From: Viridibacterium curvum | GTDB lineage: Bacteria > Pseudomonadota > Gammaproteobacteria > Burkholderiales > Rhodocyclaceae | DNA: 64,000 nucleotides | Direction of reading: 5' to 3' | Assembly (NCBI RefSeq): GCF_039544165.1 | Contig: NZ_BAABLD010000015.1 | Span: 138,003-202,002, forward strand | In this document: one piece after another, positions 34,248 through 42,004 of the stretch | Layout of the letters: each line of letters starts with the position of its first letter | Position numbering within the stretch: the first letter of the stretch is position 1 | The notes under the pieces: model-generated | Databases searched by the model: none | What the model was told of the DNA's origin: nothing | The model's input: only the letters and a program-made list of their open reading frames with translations | Translations under genes and position numbers: made by a program

Positions 34248-35504
34248 TCAATCCGCAGCGCAAAACGCCAGCACGGCATTGCTGCCGCCAAAGGCAAACG
34301 AATTCGACAGGGCGACGCGCAAATCCGGCGCCTGGCGAGCACTACCCAAGACATGGTCGACGCCCAGGCAGTCCTCGCTCGGCGCTTCCAGATGCTGGGT
34401 ATGCGGAATGGCCTTGTGCACCAGTGACTGCACGGCGATCAAGGCTTCGATTGCACCGGTAGCACCCAGCAGGTGGCCGTGTGCCGACTTGGTCGCACTG
34501 ACCGGCAGACGCTCGGCGCCGGCAGCAAACACCTCGCGCAGCGCGGCAATCTCAGCCGGATCGCCCTCACGCGTCGCCGTGCCATGCGCATTCACGTAGC
34601 CGACATCCTGCAGCGCAATACCCCCTTGCGCCAGGGCTGCACGGATCGCACGCACCTGACCCTTTGCATCGGGTTTGACGAGGTGCACGTTGTCGCAACT
34701 GCTGCCATAACCGACGAGCTCGGCCAGGATGCGGGCTCCGCGCGCCTTCGCGTGCCCCCACTCTTCCAGCACCAGTGCGGCACCGCCCTCGCCCAGCACC
34801 AGACCTTGCCTGCGCGCGTGGAACGGCCGACAGGCCATCGGGGCGGTTTCCTCGTTGCCCGGCGCCAGTACGCGCATGGCATCCCAGGCGCGGATCACCG
34901 CCTCGGACAACGGCGCCTCAGAACCACCGGCAATCACGATCTTGTCCTGCCCGCTGCGGATGCGCGTAAAAGCATCGCCGACAGCCACTGCCGACGACGC
35001 GCAGGCCACCGAATAGGTCGTGCAGGCACTGCCCAGACCGAGACGGATCGCCACATGCGACGCACAGGCATTGTTCATCGCCAGAACCACGGACAGCGGC
35101 GGCACGCGATCACGCCCCGTCATCATGATGTCGCGATAACCTTGCTCGAAGGTCATGGTGCCGCCGACGCCTGTGCCCCAAGAGATGCCGCAGCGCTCGT
35201 CGCCGCCCATGCCGTCCGGATTCAGGCCTGCATCGGCCCAGGCGCGGTAGGCCGCAGTGGCGCCAAGATGACTGAAGCGATCCATGGTCGTCGCCTGCAC
35301 GCGGCCAACGGCCGCCAGCGCATCGAAATCATGGCAATGCACGGCAGGGATCTCCAGCGGGGAGGCTGCGTGAGGATGGCGGAACAGGCGTATGAACGAT
35401 TCACCCGCCAGCAGGCGGGTGAACAGGTCGTTGGCACTCTCCACGCCGGGGGCTGTCACCCCCAGGCCGGTCACCGCAACGCGGTGAAGTGCTGCTTCAG
35501 GCAT
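34248..35504 (-). CDS. beta-ketoacyl-ACP synthase (second KS of the cluster)
   Basis: FabF-type condensing enzyme of 418 aa with full catalytic set: SVACASSAVAVG (Cys), NAHGTATREGD (His) and ATKSAHGHLLGATG (Lys/His). C-terminal NSFAFGGSNAVL. It overlaps the ACP gene by 8 bases and probably works with that ACP, perhaps for the first condensation or for a dedicated acyl chain. Confidence 0.92.
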   Translation of the reverse strand: MPEAALHRVAVTGLGVTAPGVESANDLFTRLLAGESFIRLFRHPHAASPLEIPAVHCHDFDALAAVGRVQATTMDRFSHLGATAAYRAWADAGLNPDGMGGDERCGISWGTGVGGTMTFEQGYRDIMMTGRDRVPPLSVVLAMNNACASHVAIRLGLGSACTTYSVACASSAVAVGDAFTRIRSGQDKIVIAGGSEAPLSEAVIRAWDAMRVLAPGNEETAPMACRPFHARRQGLVLGEGGAALVLEEWGHAKARGARILAELVGYGSSCDNVHLVKPDAKGQVRAIRAALAQGGIALQDVGYVNAHGTATREGDPAEIAALREVFAAGAERLPVSATKSAHGHLLGATGAIEALIAVQSLVHKAIPHTQHLEAPSEDCLGVDHVLGSARQAPDLRVALSNSFAFGGSNAVLAFCAAD

Positions 35505-35739
35505 CTTGTACTGGCTTGTTGTATTGGTCGAAAACAGCGATCAGTTCGGCAACCGTCTCGGGACGCGGCAAGTCGTTGGGCAGCTTGATCTTGAGCATGT
35601 CCTCGAAATCAAACATCAGGTCCAGCAACATCAGCGAATCGACGCCGATTGCATCCAGCGTCGCTTCGGGCACGATCTGCTCGGCCGGTGTGCCGACCTT
35701 CTTGCCGATGTATTCCCGAATCTGTTCCAGCGTATCCAT
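35497..35739 (-). CDS. acyl carrier protein (second ACP)
   Basis: ACP of 80 aa with the phosphopantetheine Ser in IGVDSLMLLDLMF. Starts at ATG 35739, where the ACP helix I (TLEQIREYIGKKV) begins at once. It lies ahead of the leftward ketosynthase, overlapping it. It is clearly different in sequence from the ACP at 21100, so the two are probably loaded by different partners. Confidence 0.9.
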   Translation of the reverse strand: MDTLEQIREYIGKKVGTPAEQIVPEATLDAIGVDSLMLLDLMFDFEDMLKIKLPNDLPRPETVAELIAVFDQYNKPVQDA

Positions 35740-35832
35740 GGCATTCCCCGTAATCCAGAGAGACAGCAAGAGGCCGATTTTACTGCAAAGGCGCGCGCCA
35801 GGCCGGGCCGGGCGCGAACCGACGCAGGTTCA

Positions 35833-37191
35833 TCAGAATTTTTCTTCTACTTTGAGCGGATCACGCAGCGAGTCGGCAATGATGGACTTTCTCCAACGCC
35901 AGCTCTTGATTGCCTGCGGCAAGATGCTCAGGCAGGACATGTAGTAGATGAACTTGAAGCCCATCAGGCGCGGCCAGACCGGTGTATCGCGGAAAATGTC
36001 GCCCGCCAGGATGGACAACAGAGCCTCCTGCATGCGCCAGACATTGCGCGGATGCATGAAGATCTTGCGGATCGCGGGTGCCGTGATGCGGAAGATGAAC
36101 CAGGAGAACATCTTGGGCCCATGGCGCATGATGCGGTCGTAGCGCTTGAAGCACTTGTTGGCCATCGCCGCATCGCCCTTGAGCCAGTAGTCCACGGCTT
36201 CAGCGCTGCGGAACGCGCTGTTCATGGCGAGGAACACACCCGACGAGAACATCGGGTCCACGAAGGCGAATGCATCGCCGACCATCATGAAACGATCGCC
36301 GCGGCAAAACTTCGAATCGTAGGCATAGTTGCCCGTCGCGGTCGCGGGCTCGATCATCTCGGCGCCCTTCAGACGATCTGCCAGCTTGGGGACCAGGTTG
36401 ATGGTCTCCATCAGGAAACTCGACGGATCGCTCTTGCGCGTCTTGAAGTAAGCGGGTGACGCCACCGCACCCACGCTGGTCGTACCGTCCGCGAGGGGGA
36501 TGTACCAGAACCAGCCGTGATCGAACCAGAACAGAGAAATGTTGCCCTCGCGGCGGCCCGGCGCGCGCCGCGCATTGCGGAAATGGCCGTACAGCGCAGC
36601 ACTGGTGTGATTGGGGTGACGCTTCTTGATGCCGAACTGCGACGACAGCAGGGTGTCGCGGCCGCTGGCATCCACCACGAAACGCGGATGCCACACCGCT
36701 TCGCTGCCATCAGCCTGGCGCACCTTCACCTGCGGACGACGCTCGGGCCCCTTGTCTGCGTCGAAGTCGACGGCCAGCACGCGCGCGTTCTCGAACGTGC
36801 GGGCACCGCGCTTGGCGGCATGGCGGAACAGCAATTCATCAAGCTCGGAGCGCCGCACGTGGACCGCGTACGGGAAGCACTTGTCCATCGCATCGGCAAA
36901 GAAGAACTCGCTCGTATGATCGTGCCAGGGAGAGACGAACTCGGCACCGTACTTCGTGATGCCGATGCGCTCCACATCCTTGCGCACACCCAGGCGGTCG
37001 AACAGGGGCATGTTCATGGGCAACAGGGATTCGCCGATGTGGAAGCGCGGGTGCTGCGCCTTGTCGAACATCACGACGTCGTACCCCTTGTCAGCCAGCA
37101 GCGCCGAAACGGTCGAACCGGCCGGCCCGCCGCCGATCACCAGGACGTCAGGCGACATGCTGCCGAATTGCGATTTCTCCACTCCATCCAT
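35833..37191 (-). CDS. flavin-dependent halogenase-like oxidoreductase
   Basis: FAD-binding protein of 452 aa. Rossmann motif GGGPAG (about 20-25), GRDTLLS after VVDAS (about 173-183), WFWYIP (about 227-232, the WxWxIP signature of flavin-dependent halogenases), and the second FAD motif GDAFAFVDPMFSSGV (about 305-319). Lys80 lies in ITKYGAEF, near where halogenases carry their catalytic Lys. Xanthomonadins are brominated polyenes, so halogenation of the pigment is plausible; a plain dehydrogenase/monooxygenase remains possible. ATG 37158 is an alternative start. Confidence 0.8.
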   Translation of the reverse strand: MDGVEKSQFGSMSPDVLVIGGGPAGSTVSALLADKGYDVVMFDKAQHPRFHIGESLLPMNMPLFDRLGVRKDVERIGITKYGAEFVSPWHDHTSEFFFADAMDKCFPYAVHVRRSELDELLFRHAAKRGARTFENARVLAVDFDADKGPERRPQVKVRQADGSEAVWHPRFVVDASGRDTLLSSQFGIKKRHPNHTSAALYGHFRNARRAPGRREGNISLFWFDHGWFWYIPLADGTTSVGAVASPAYFKTRKSDPSSFLMETINLVPKLADRLKGAEMIEPATATGNYAYDSKFCRGDRFMMVGDAFAFVDPMFSSGVFLAMNSAFRSAEAVDYWLKGDAAMANKCFKRYDRIMRHGPKMFSWFIFRITAPAIRKIFMHPRNVWRMQEALLSILAGDIFRDTPVWPRLMGFKFIYYMSCLSILPQAIKSWRWRKSIIADSLRDPLKVEEKF

Positions 37192-37325
37192 CTTTGCCGT
37201 TCTCCCGTGCAAACCTGTTTCATTCGAGGCGCCCCTCCCTGCGGGGCTGCCGAAGTCATCTGCAGAGATTATCATGCAGCCTCCAGTCCCCGCATGCCGC
37301 AGGACGCCCCGCACGGTTCTGTCCC

Positions 37326-38633
37326 ATGTCCCTCGCCCACGCCGCCCAGTCCTCCGTCCACAGTGCCGAAGAACTGCTGGCTGGCATCCTGATCCAGCTC
37401 GCCATCATCGTCGCGGCTGGCCGCCTGGCCGGTGAAATCGCTGTGCGCTGCCACCAGGCACGCGCCGTGGGCGAAATCATCGTCGGCATCCTGCTCGGCC
37501 CCACCCTTTTTGGCGCCGTGGCACCCGACCTGTTCCACCAGGTGTTCACGTCGATTCCGCCGGAGCCGATGATCATCCTCAGCCAGATCGGCCTGATCCT
37601 GCTGATGTTCGAAATCGGCATGGAATTCGACTTCGGCCAGCTGGCCCACAGCCAGCATCAACGCGCCACGGCCCTGGTATCGGTATTCGGCATCGTCATC
37701 CCGTTTGCGCTGGGCTTGGGCTTTGGCTACTTCGCCGCGCCGCATCTCGCTCCCGGCATCAACCAGATGAGTTGCGCCCTGTTCGTCGCCACCGCCTTCT
37801 CGATCACAGCCCTGCCCATCCTCGGCCGCATCCTCATCGAGTTCAAACTGACCCGCGCCCCGGTCGGCGTGGTCGCCATTTCGGCCGCTGCCGTCAATGA
37901 CGTGGTGGGCTGGCTGATCCTCATGGCGGTCTCCGCGCTCGCCCTGTCGAGCTTCTCGCTGGGCGCCTTCTCCGAGAGACTGCTTCTGCTCCTCGCCTAT
38001 GCCCTGACCTGCTGGTTTATCGTGCGCCCGCTGCTGCTGCGCCTCGTGCGCTTCGAAATGGGCCGCAAACCCGGCCTGCCCGGCGGTCTTCTCGCCAGCG
38101 TGCTGAGTCTGCTGTTCATCTCGGCGCTGTGCACCTACCACATCGGCATCTTCGCCATTTTTGGCGGCTTCATGCTGGGTCTGCTGCTGCACGCCGAGCG
38201 CCATTTCACCGAACAATGGGCCGACCGCGTTGGCCACTTCGTACAAGTGCTGTTGCTGCCCGTCTTTTTCACCTTCACGGGCCTGCGCACCCAGGTTGGC
38301 TCGCTCGCCACACTGGACGACTGGCTGTGGTGTGCCGCCCTCATCGTGGTCGCCACGCTGGGCAAGTTCGGCGGCAGCTACATCGCCGGACGCCTCGCCG
38401 GCAGCTCCAGCACCGACAGCAAGATTCTCGGCATCCTCATGAACACACGCGGACTCATGGAACTCATCGTGCTCAATATCGGGCTCGACCTGGGATTCAT
38501 CTCGCAGAAGCTGTTCACGATGCTGGTGCTGATGGCCCTGGTCTCCAACATCATGACCACGCCGCTGCTCAAGCGCTGGCTGAGACGCACTGAGCCTTCG
38601 GCAGGCAGCACATACTCCGCGACAGCGCAGTAA
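37326..38633 (+). CDS. Kef/CPA2-type cation:proton antiporter
   Basis: Monovalent cation/H+ antiporter of 435 aa with 12-13 membrane segments and no C-terminal TrkA domain. Motifs include VGEIIVGILLGPTLFG, FEIGMEFDF and the ion-site region AAAVNDVVGWLIL (ND pair). Divergent from the flavoprotein gene; no functional link to the pigment cluster is evident. Confidence 0.88.
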   Translation: MSLAHAAQSSVHSAEELLAGILIQLAIIVAAGRLAGEIAVRCHQARAVGEIIVGILLGPTLFGAVAPDLFHQVFTSIPPEPMIILSQIGLILLMFEIGMEFDFGQLAHSQHQRATALVSVFGIVIPFALGLGFGYFAAPHLAPGINQMSCALFVATAFSITALPILGRILIEFKLTRAPVGVVAISAAAVNDVVGWLILMAVSALALSSFSLGAFSERLLLLLAYALTCWFIVRPLLLRLVRFEMGRKPGLPGGLLASVLSLLFISALCTYHIGIFAIFGGFMLGLLLHAERHFTEQWADRVGHFVQVLLLPVFFTFTGLRTQVGSLATLDDWLWCAALIVVATLGKFGGSYIAGRLAGSSSTDSKILGILMNTRGLMELIVLNIGLDLGFISQKLFTMLVLMALVSNIMTTPLLKRWLRRTEPSAGSTYSATAQ

Positions 38634-38708
38634 GCCTGCCCGAGAGGGCAAGTGCAGCGGACTGAAGCGCCGCTAGCATCAGATCGCCCTGACCGCAGGA
38701 ACACCTAC

Positions 38709-39167
38709 TTGCCCGCCCGACAAACAATTCTCATGCTTGCCCTGCTGCTGATGGCCCCTGTCGTACGCGCTTGGGATACGCCGATGCAGCTGCCGATTGA
38801 AGCAGCTCTGCGCGAAGAGGAGGCTAGGCGTCTTGTCTCGCCAGACATTCAGCTGTTCTGGGGCACGCAAACTCAGCCGGAAACGCAAGCCCGCAAGGGT
38901 AAGGACCGCAGCCTCGCACGCTCCCGCAGCCTGTTCAGAAACAAGGTCAGAGCCTGCAACAATGCACTGCTGAATGCGCTGCTCGATCTGCTGGATACAG
39001 CCCGCGACCGTGGCGCCAACGCACTGATTGGCCTGCGCACGCACGGCGACGGTCAGACGACCGACAGCCCAACGCACTTCCGCTGCGACGCCGGCCTCGT
39101 CTCTGCCCAGGTCGATCTGACGGGCGACATTGCAATCCTTCCCGCCCCTGCTGGAGAGAAACCATGA
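38709..39167 (+). CDS. small secreted protein, tandem paralog 1
   Basis: Protein of 152 aa with a signal peptide (LMLALLLMAPVVRA). The mature region shares with the next gene the pattern LPIE-AL...RACNNALLNALLDLLDTARDRGANALIGL, where the other has RACMNAFSMTFDALIRNAVASGANAIIGI, and a closing FRCDAG/FRCDVG. This is the small exported group often mislabelled excinuclease ATPase subunit and resembles the YbjQ-like fold. TTG 38709 is chosen because AGGA stands 8 bases before it; ATG 38733 would lose the basic n-region. Confidence 0.7.
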   Translation: MPARQTILMLALLLMAPVVRAWDTPMQLPIEAALREEEARRLVSPDIQLFWGTQTQPETQARKGKDRSLARSRSLFRNKVRACNNALLNALLDLLDTARDRGANALIGLRTHGDGQTTDSPTHFRCDAGLVSAQVDLTGDIAILPAPAGEKP

Positions 39168-39691
39168 AGCAGCATCTCACGCGCAGCCTATTCGGCAGCC
39201 TTCTCGCGCTCAGCCTGCTGGCCGGCAGCGCCACGGCCAACGCCGCTGGACGAATGATCAGGCTGCCGATCGAAGACGCACTCGCATGGGACAGCATCGG
39301 CGAAAAGCTGGAGGACAAGGGCATCAAGATCTACTGGTCCGACCAGGCCATTCCCGGCCAAATCACCGAAGACATCGAGAAAGACACCTATTCGCGTGGC
39401 GTCAATGCATTCCTCAAGTCCGAACGGCGCGCCTGCATGAATGCTTTTTCGATGACCTTCGATGCGCTGATCCGCAACGCCGTCGCCTCAGGCGCCAATG
39501 CGATCATTGGTATCACCAGTTACCACGACGATTACAAGGACTTTGCCAGCACCAGAGAATTCCGCTGCGACGTCGGCTCTTTCCGGGCCGGAGTCGGCTT
39601 CAGGGTGCAGTTCGTCAAACTCTCTGCGGAAACGAGCCCGGCCAGCAGTGCCAGCGGCATGACAACTACAACGCCGCCAGCGCCTCGGTAA
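39164..39691 (+). CDS. small secreted protein, tandem paralog 2
   Basis: Protein of 175 aa with signal peptide (about 1-28, ending ANA-AG). It aligns with paralog 1 (MIRLPIEDALAWDSI, RACMNAFSMTFDALI, GANAIIGITSYH, REFRCDVGSF). Two Cys at matching places may form a disulfide. ATGA overlap with the upstream paralog shows co-translation. The C-terminal tail is Ser/Thr/Pro-rich. Function unknown. It overlaps the convergent deoxyribosyltransferase gene by 26 bases. Confidence 0.75.
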   Translation: MKQHLTRSLFGSLLALSLLAGSATANAAGRMIRLPIEDALAWDSIGEKLEDKGIKIYWSDQAIPGQITEDIEKDTYSRGVNAFLKSERRACMNAFSMTFDALIRNAVASGANAIIGITSYHDDYKDFASTREFRCDVGSFRAGVGFRVQFVKLSAETSPASSASGMTTTTPPAPR

Positions 39692-40139
39692 GCCCGCCCA
39701 CGACGATGCGGGCCGGCACGGCCAGCATCAGGTTGAGCGGCAGGCCGAAGTTCTCGACCAGTCGCCCGGCAGCGTCCTGCAGGCCGTTTTCACCCTGCAC
39801 CAGCGGATGGCCCTGCCAGGCCGAGACACGCTCGGCCTGCAAGGCGCCAGAACTGACATAAGCGATCACGCGCTTGCCCAGTGCCAACGCATAGCCGACC
39901 TCGAATGCGGTTCCCGAATCCGGCTCGGCACCGCGGAACGGGTCAAGATTGGCCAGCACCACGTCCGCCGCTGCAATCATCGCGATGTTGCTGGCGTAAA
40001 TCTCGCTGGCCGTCGTCGCGTCGCCGTCGAGCGGAATCAGCGCCTCGTGCCCGGCCGCGCGGCACAGGGTGTGCACGCCCGCCGCCCAGTCGCGGGCGTC
40101 TGGGCGGAACACGTCAGGTCCGGCGATATAAAGCTTCAA
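39666..40139 (-). CDS. nucleoside 2-deoxyribosyltransferase
   Basis: Enzyme of 157 aa that swaps bases on 2'-deoxyribonucleosides. Typical motifs are KLYIAGPDVF, DVVLANLDPFRGAEPDSGTAFEVGYALA (catalytic Glu in the FEVG region) and VIAYVS. The start is TTG 40139, overlapping the rdgC stop (TTGA) with GAGGAG in front. Confidence 0.88.
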   Translation of the reverse strand: MKLYIAGPDVFRPDARDWAAGVHTLCRAAGHEALIPLDGDATTASEIYASNIAMIAAADVVLANLDPFRGAEPDSGTAFEVGYALALGKRVIAYVSSGALQAERVSAWQGHPLVQGENGLQDAAGRLVENFGLPLNLMLAVPARIVVGGLTEALAAL

Positions 40140-41035
40140 ACTGTCGGCTCCTCGCCGCCCAAGGCCTCGATCAGGGCCGGGATGAAATTGCGCAGCTCAC
40201 CCGTCATCAGCGCAAAATCCGTGTCGAACTGTTCGTCCGCGTCGGCCCCATCGCCGGCAGCCTCGGTCACCACGTCGAGGAACTGCAGGCGCTTCAACTC
40301 CAGCTTGTCGTTGAGCACGACGGACAGGCGGTCGTTCCAGGTCAGCGCCAGACGCGAAGCCTGCTTGCCGGCCTCGATGTGCTCGCGCACTTCCTTGCCT
40401 TCCAGCGTGTGGCGCACGTAGCGCACAGCGCTCTTCTCTTCGGTCACGGCGCGCAGCTCGCAATCCTGGTCAATCGTGAAAGCGCCCGGTGCCTCGTTCG
40501 CCACCAGCCACTCGGTCATGCACGAGGCCGGACTGCGGCGCGTGTTAAGCAGCTTGAGCGGCAGCTCGTCGAGCGACTTGTGCAGGGTCTCGACCACGCT
40601 GTCAGCGGCCTTGCGGCTGGCAGCATCGACAACCAGCCAGCCCGCCTTGGGGTCTATCCAGGCGAACACGCGACGGCGGCGCGTGAAGGCACGCGGCAGC
40701 AACTCCTGCGTCACGGCCTCCTTGATTTCCTTCATCTGCTTGCGGCCCGGCTTGAAGCCCTGCTGCGCCTCGATCTCCTCGGCGCGGTCGGCTGCAACCT
40801 GTTTGACGACGGAGGAAGGCAACAAACGCTGCTCGATGCCCAGCGCCACCAACCATTGCCCGCCCACGCTGTGCACCAGTGGGCCTTCGGGCTGGCGCGA
40901 AATCCAGCCCTGCGTCGCGAGATCCTGGCTACCGCAGGGGCGGAAGCGCTGGCGGGCGAGCTGTTCATCGAGGCGATCGACTGGAATGTCCCAATTGACC
41001 GGCAGTCGGTAAAGCTGAAGATTCCTGAACCACAT
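40136..41035 (-). CDS. rdgC: recombination-associated protein RdgC
   Basis: Ring-shaped DNA-binding protein (299 aa) that limits RecA function. N-terminal MWFRNLQLYRLP and central FKPGRKQMKEIKEAVTQELLPRAF are distinctive, followed by RRVFAWIDPKAGWLVVDAASRKAAD. Start ATG 41035 matches the family. Transcribed before the deoxyribosyltransferase. Confidence 0.95.
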   Translation of the reverse strand: MWFRNLQLYRLPVNWDIPVDRLDEQLARQRFRPCGSQDLATQGWISRQPEGPLVHSVGGQWLVALGIEQRLLPSSVVKQVAADRAEEIEAQQGFKPGRKQMKEIKEAVTQELLPRAFTRRRRVFAWIDPKAGWLVVDAASRKAADSVVETLHKSLDELPLKLLNTRRSPASCMTEWLVANEAPGAFTIDQDCELRAVTEEKSAVRYVRHTLEGKEVREHIEAGKQASRLALTWNDRLSVVLNDKLELKRLQFLDVVTEAAGDGADADEQFDTDFALMTGELRNFIPALIEALGGEEPTV

Positions 41036-41103
41036 GGCGTAAAAAGTGGGGGATGATACCCGTCCGTCGCAGCCTTCGCTGCTCGCCCTTGCAGGAGGCA
41101 CAG

Positions 41104-41313
41104 ATGAAACCCACATTGTTCGTAGTCTGTCTCGGTCTTATGCTCGGCGCCTGTGGTGCCGACACCGCCACCTCGGCCGCCACCGTTGCAAAACTGAAAG
41201 CCGAAGAGGCAAAGAAAGGGCAGCAACAGCTCGACCAGATGAAGCAACAGATTGACGCCGCCGCGCAACAGGCCGAAGCGCAGCGCAAGGCGATGGAAGA
41301 GGCCACAAAGTAG
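41104..41313 (+). CDS. small coiled-coil lipoprotein
   Basis: Protein of 69 aa with a lipoprotein signal (lipobox LGAC, Cys about 17) and a wholly helical Lys/Gln/Glu/Ala body (KKGQQQLDQMKQQIDAAAQQ), predicted coiled coil, reminiscent of Lpp-type small lipoproteins. It is divergent from rdgC, 68 bases away. No family name can be given. Confidence 0.65.
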   Translation: MKPTLFVVCLGLMLGACGADTATSAATVAKLKAEEAKKGQQQLDQMKQQIDAAAQQAEAQRKAMEEATK

Positions 41314-41323
41314 GAGCTTGATC

Positions 41324-41506
41324 ATGAGCCGCAAGACCAACCGACCGCGCAACCTCGTGCACCTCGCACTATTGCGTACCACCCGCAATGCCGTGCACGG
41401 CAAGACGGCCAAGCAACAGCGCAGCGGACAACGCGTCGCCATGCGCCGCCGCCTGAAGGATGAAGGGGTTTGTGTTGAGCAGCTTTGCTTTGCGCAAGGC
41501 TGTTGA
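41324..41506 (+). CDS. small basic protein of unknown function
   Basis: Protein of 60 aa, strongly basic (MSRKTNRPRNLVHLALLRTT..., KTAKQQRSGQRVAMRRRLKDE) with a C-terminal pair of Cys. ATG 41324 has GGAG 10 bases upstream and lies 10 bases after the lipoprotein stop, so the two may be co-transcribed. No homology recognised. Confidence 0.45.
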   Translation: MSRKTNRPRNLVHLALLRTTRNAVHGKTAKQQRSGQRVAMRRRLKDEGVCVEQLCFAQGC

Positions 41507-41558
41507 ACACAGAGACCAGATTCCGGATCGTCGGCACATAGCCCAAAAAAGACTATCC

Positions 41559-41888
41559 ATGCAAAAGTTACCGCCATATGTGTTCAGCTTTCCACCCCCC
41601 AGAAGCCGCGTGTCGCACGTGGCCGGCTTCTGGCTGGCACTATGCTTCGTCACTCCGCTCAAAGAACTGGCCGGACTGGACTACTCCAAAGTAATTCCGT
41701 TCTGGCACCGTGCACCGATTTCCATTCTCGCCACGATTGGAATGATGTTTCTCTTGTGGGGCCTGTTCGGCGCAGTAGATGCGGCGATGGACAACTTCAC
41801 TTCTCAATACGCACCAAACGCTAAACGAATATGGCATTGCGTATTGCTATGCTCATGCATCGCCGCAATCGGACTAATGGTCTCGTGA
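41559..41888 (+). CDS. small membrane protein of unknown function
   Basis: Protein of 109 aa with membrane segments near residues 21-32, 45-65 (ISILATIGMMFLLWGLFGAV) and 90-108. ATG 41559 chosen; the frame extends upstream to 41460 but overlaps the basic-protein gene. No motif recognised. Confidence 0.5.
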   Translation: MQKLPPYVFSFPPPRSRVSHVAGFWLALCFVTPLKELAGLDYSKVIPFWHRAPISILATIGMMFLLWGLFGAVDAAMDNFTSQYAPNAKRIWHCVLLCSCIAAIGLMVS

Positions 41889-41928
41889 GTGCCAACTGAT
41901 TGAGCGCAGCGCGCCCACCCGCGCAGAT

Positions 41929-41990
41929 GGGCGGAGTGCCAACTCCGCCGCCTTACGCCCCCACAAACGGCGGAGTTGGCACTCCGCCCT
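41929..41990. repeat. paired inverted hairpin repeat (REP-like)
   Basis: Two 21-base elements, GGGCGGAGTGCCAACTCCGCC (41929-41949, given as stem GGCGGAGT, loop GCCA, stem ACTCCGCC) and its reverse complement (41969-41989, followed by CTACG), face each other across 19 bases. This is the arrangement of a two-unit BIME. It lies in the hemW leader and defines why the upstream in-frame extension of hemW is not used. Confidence 0.65.
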
Positions 41991-42004
41991 ACGCAAGACA
42001 CAGC

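Noticed and set aside
37272..38651. 459-codon minus-strand open frame opposite the antiporter
   Set aside because: Antisense to a clear membrane transporter; composition is Gln/Glu/Gly-rich without membrane segments or motifs.
41900..42004. N-terminal extension of HemW
   Set aside because: It would consist of the inverted repeat pair read as Pro/Gly-rich sequence; family members begin at the later ATG.
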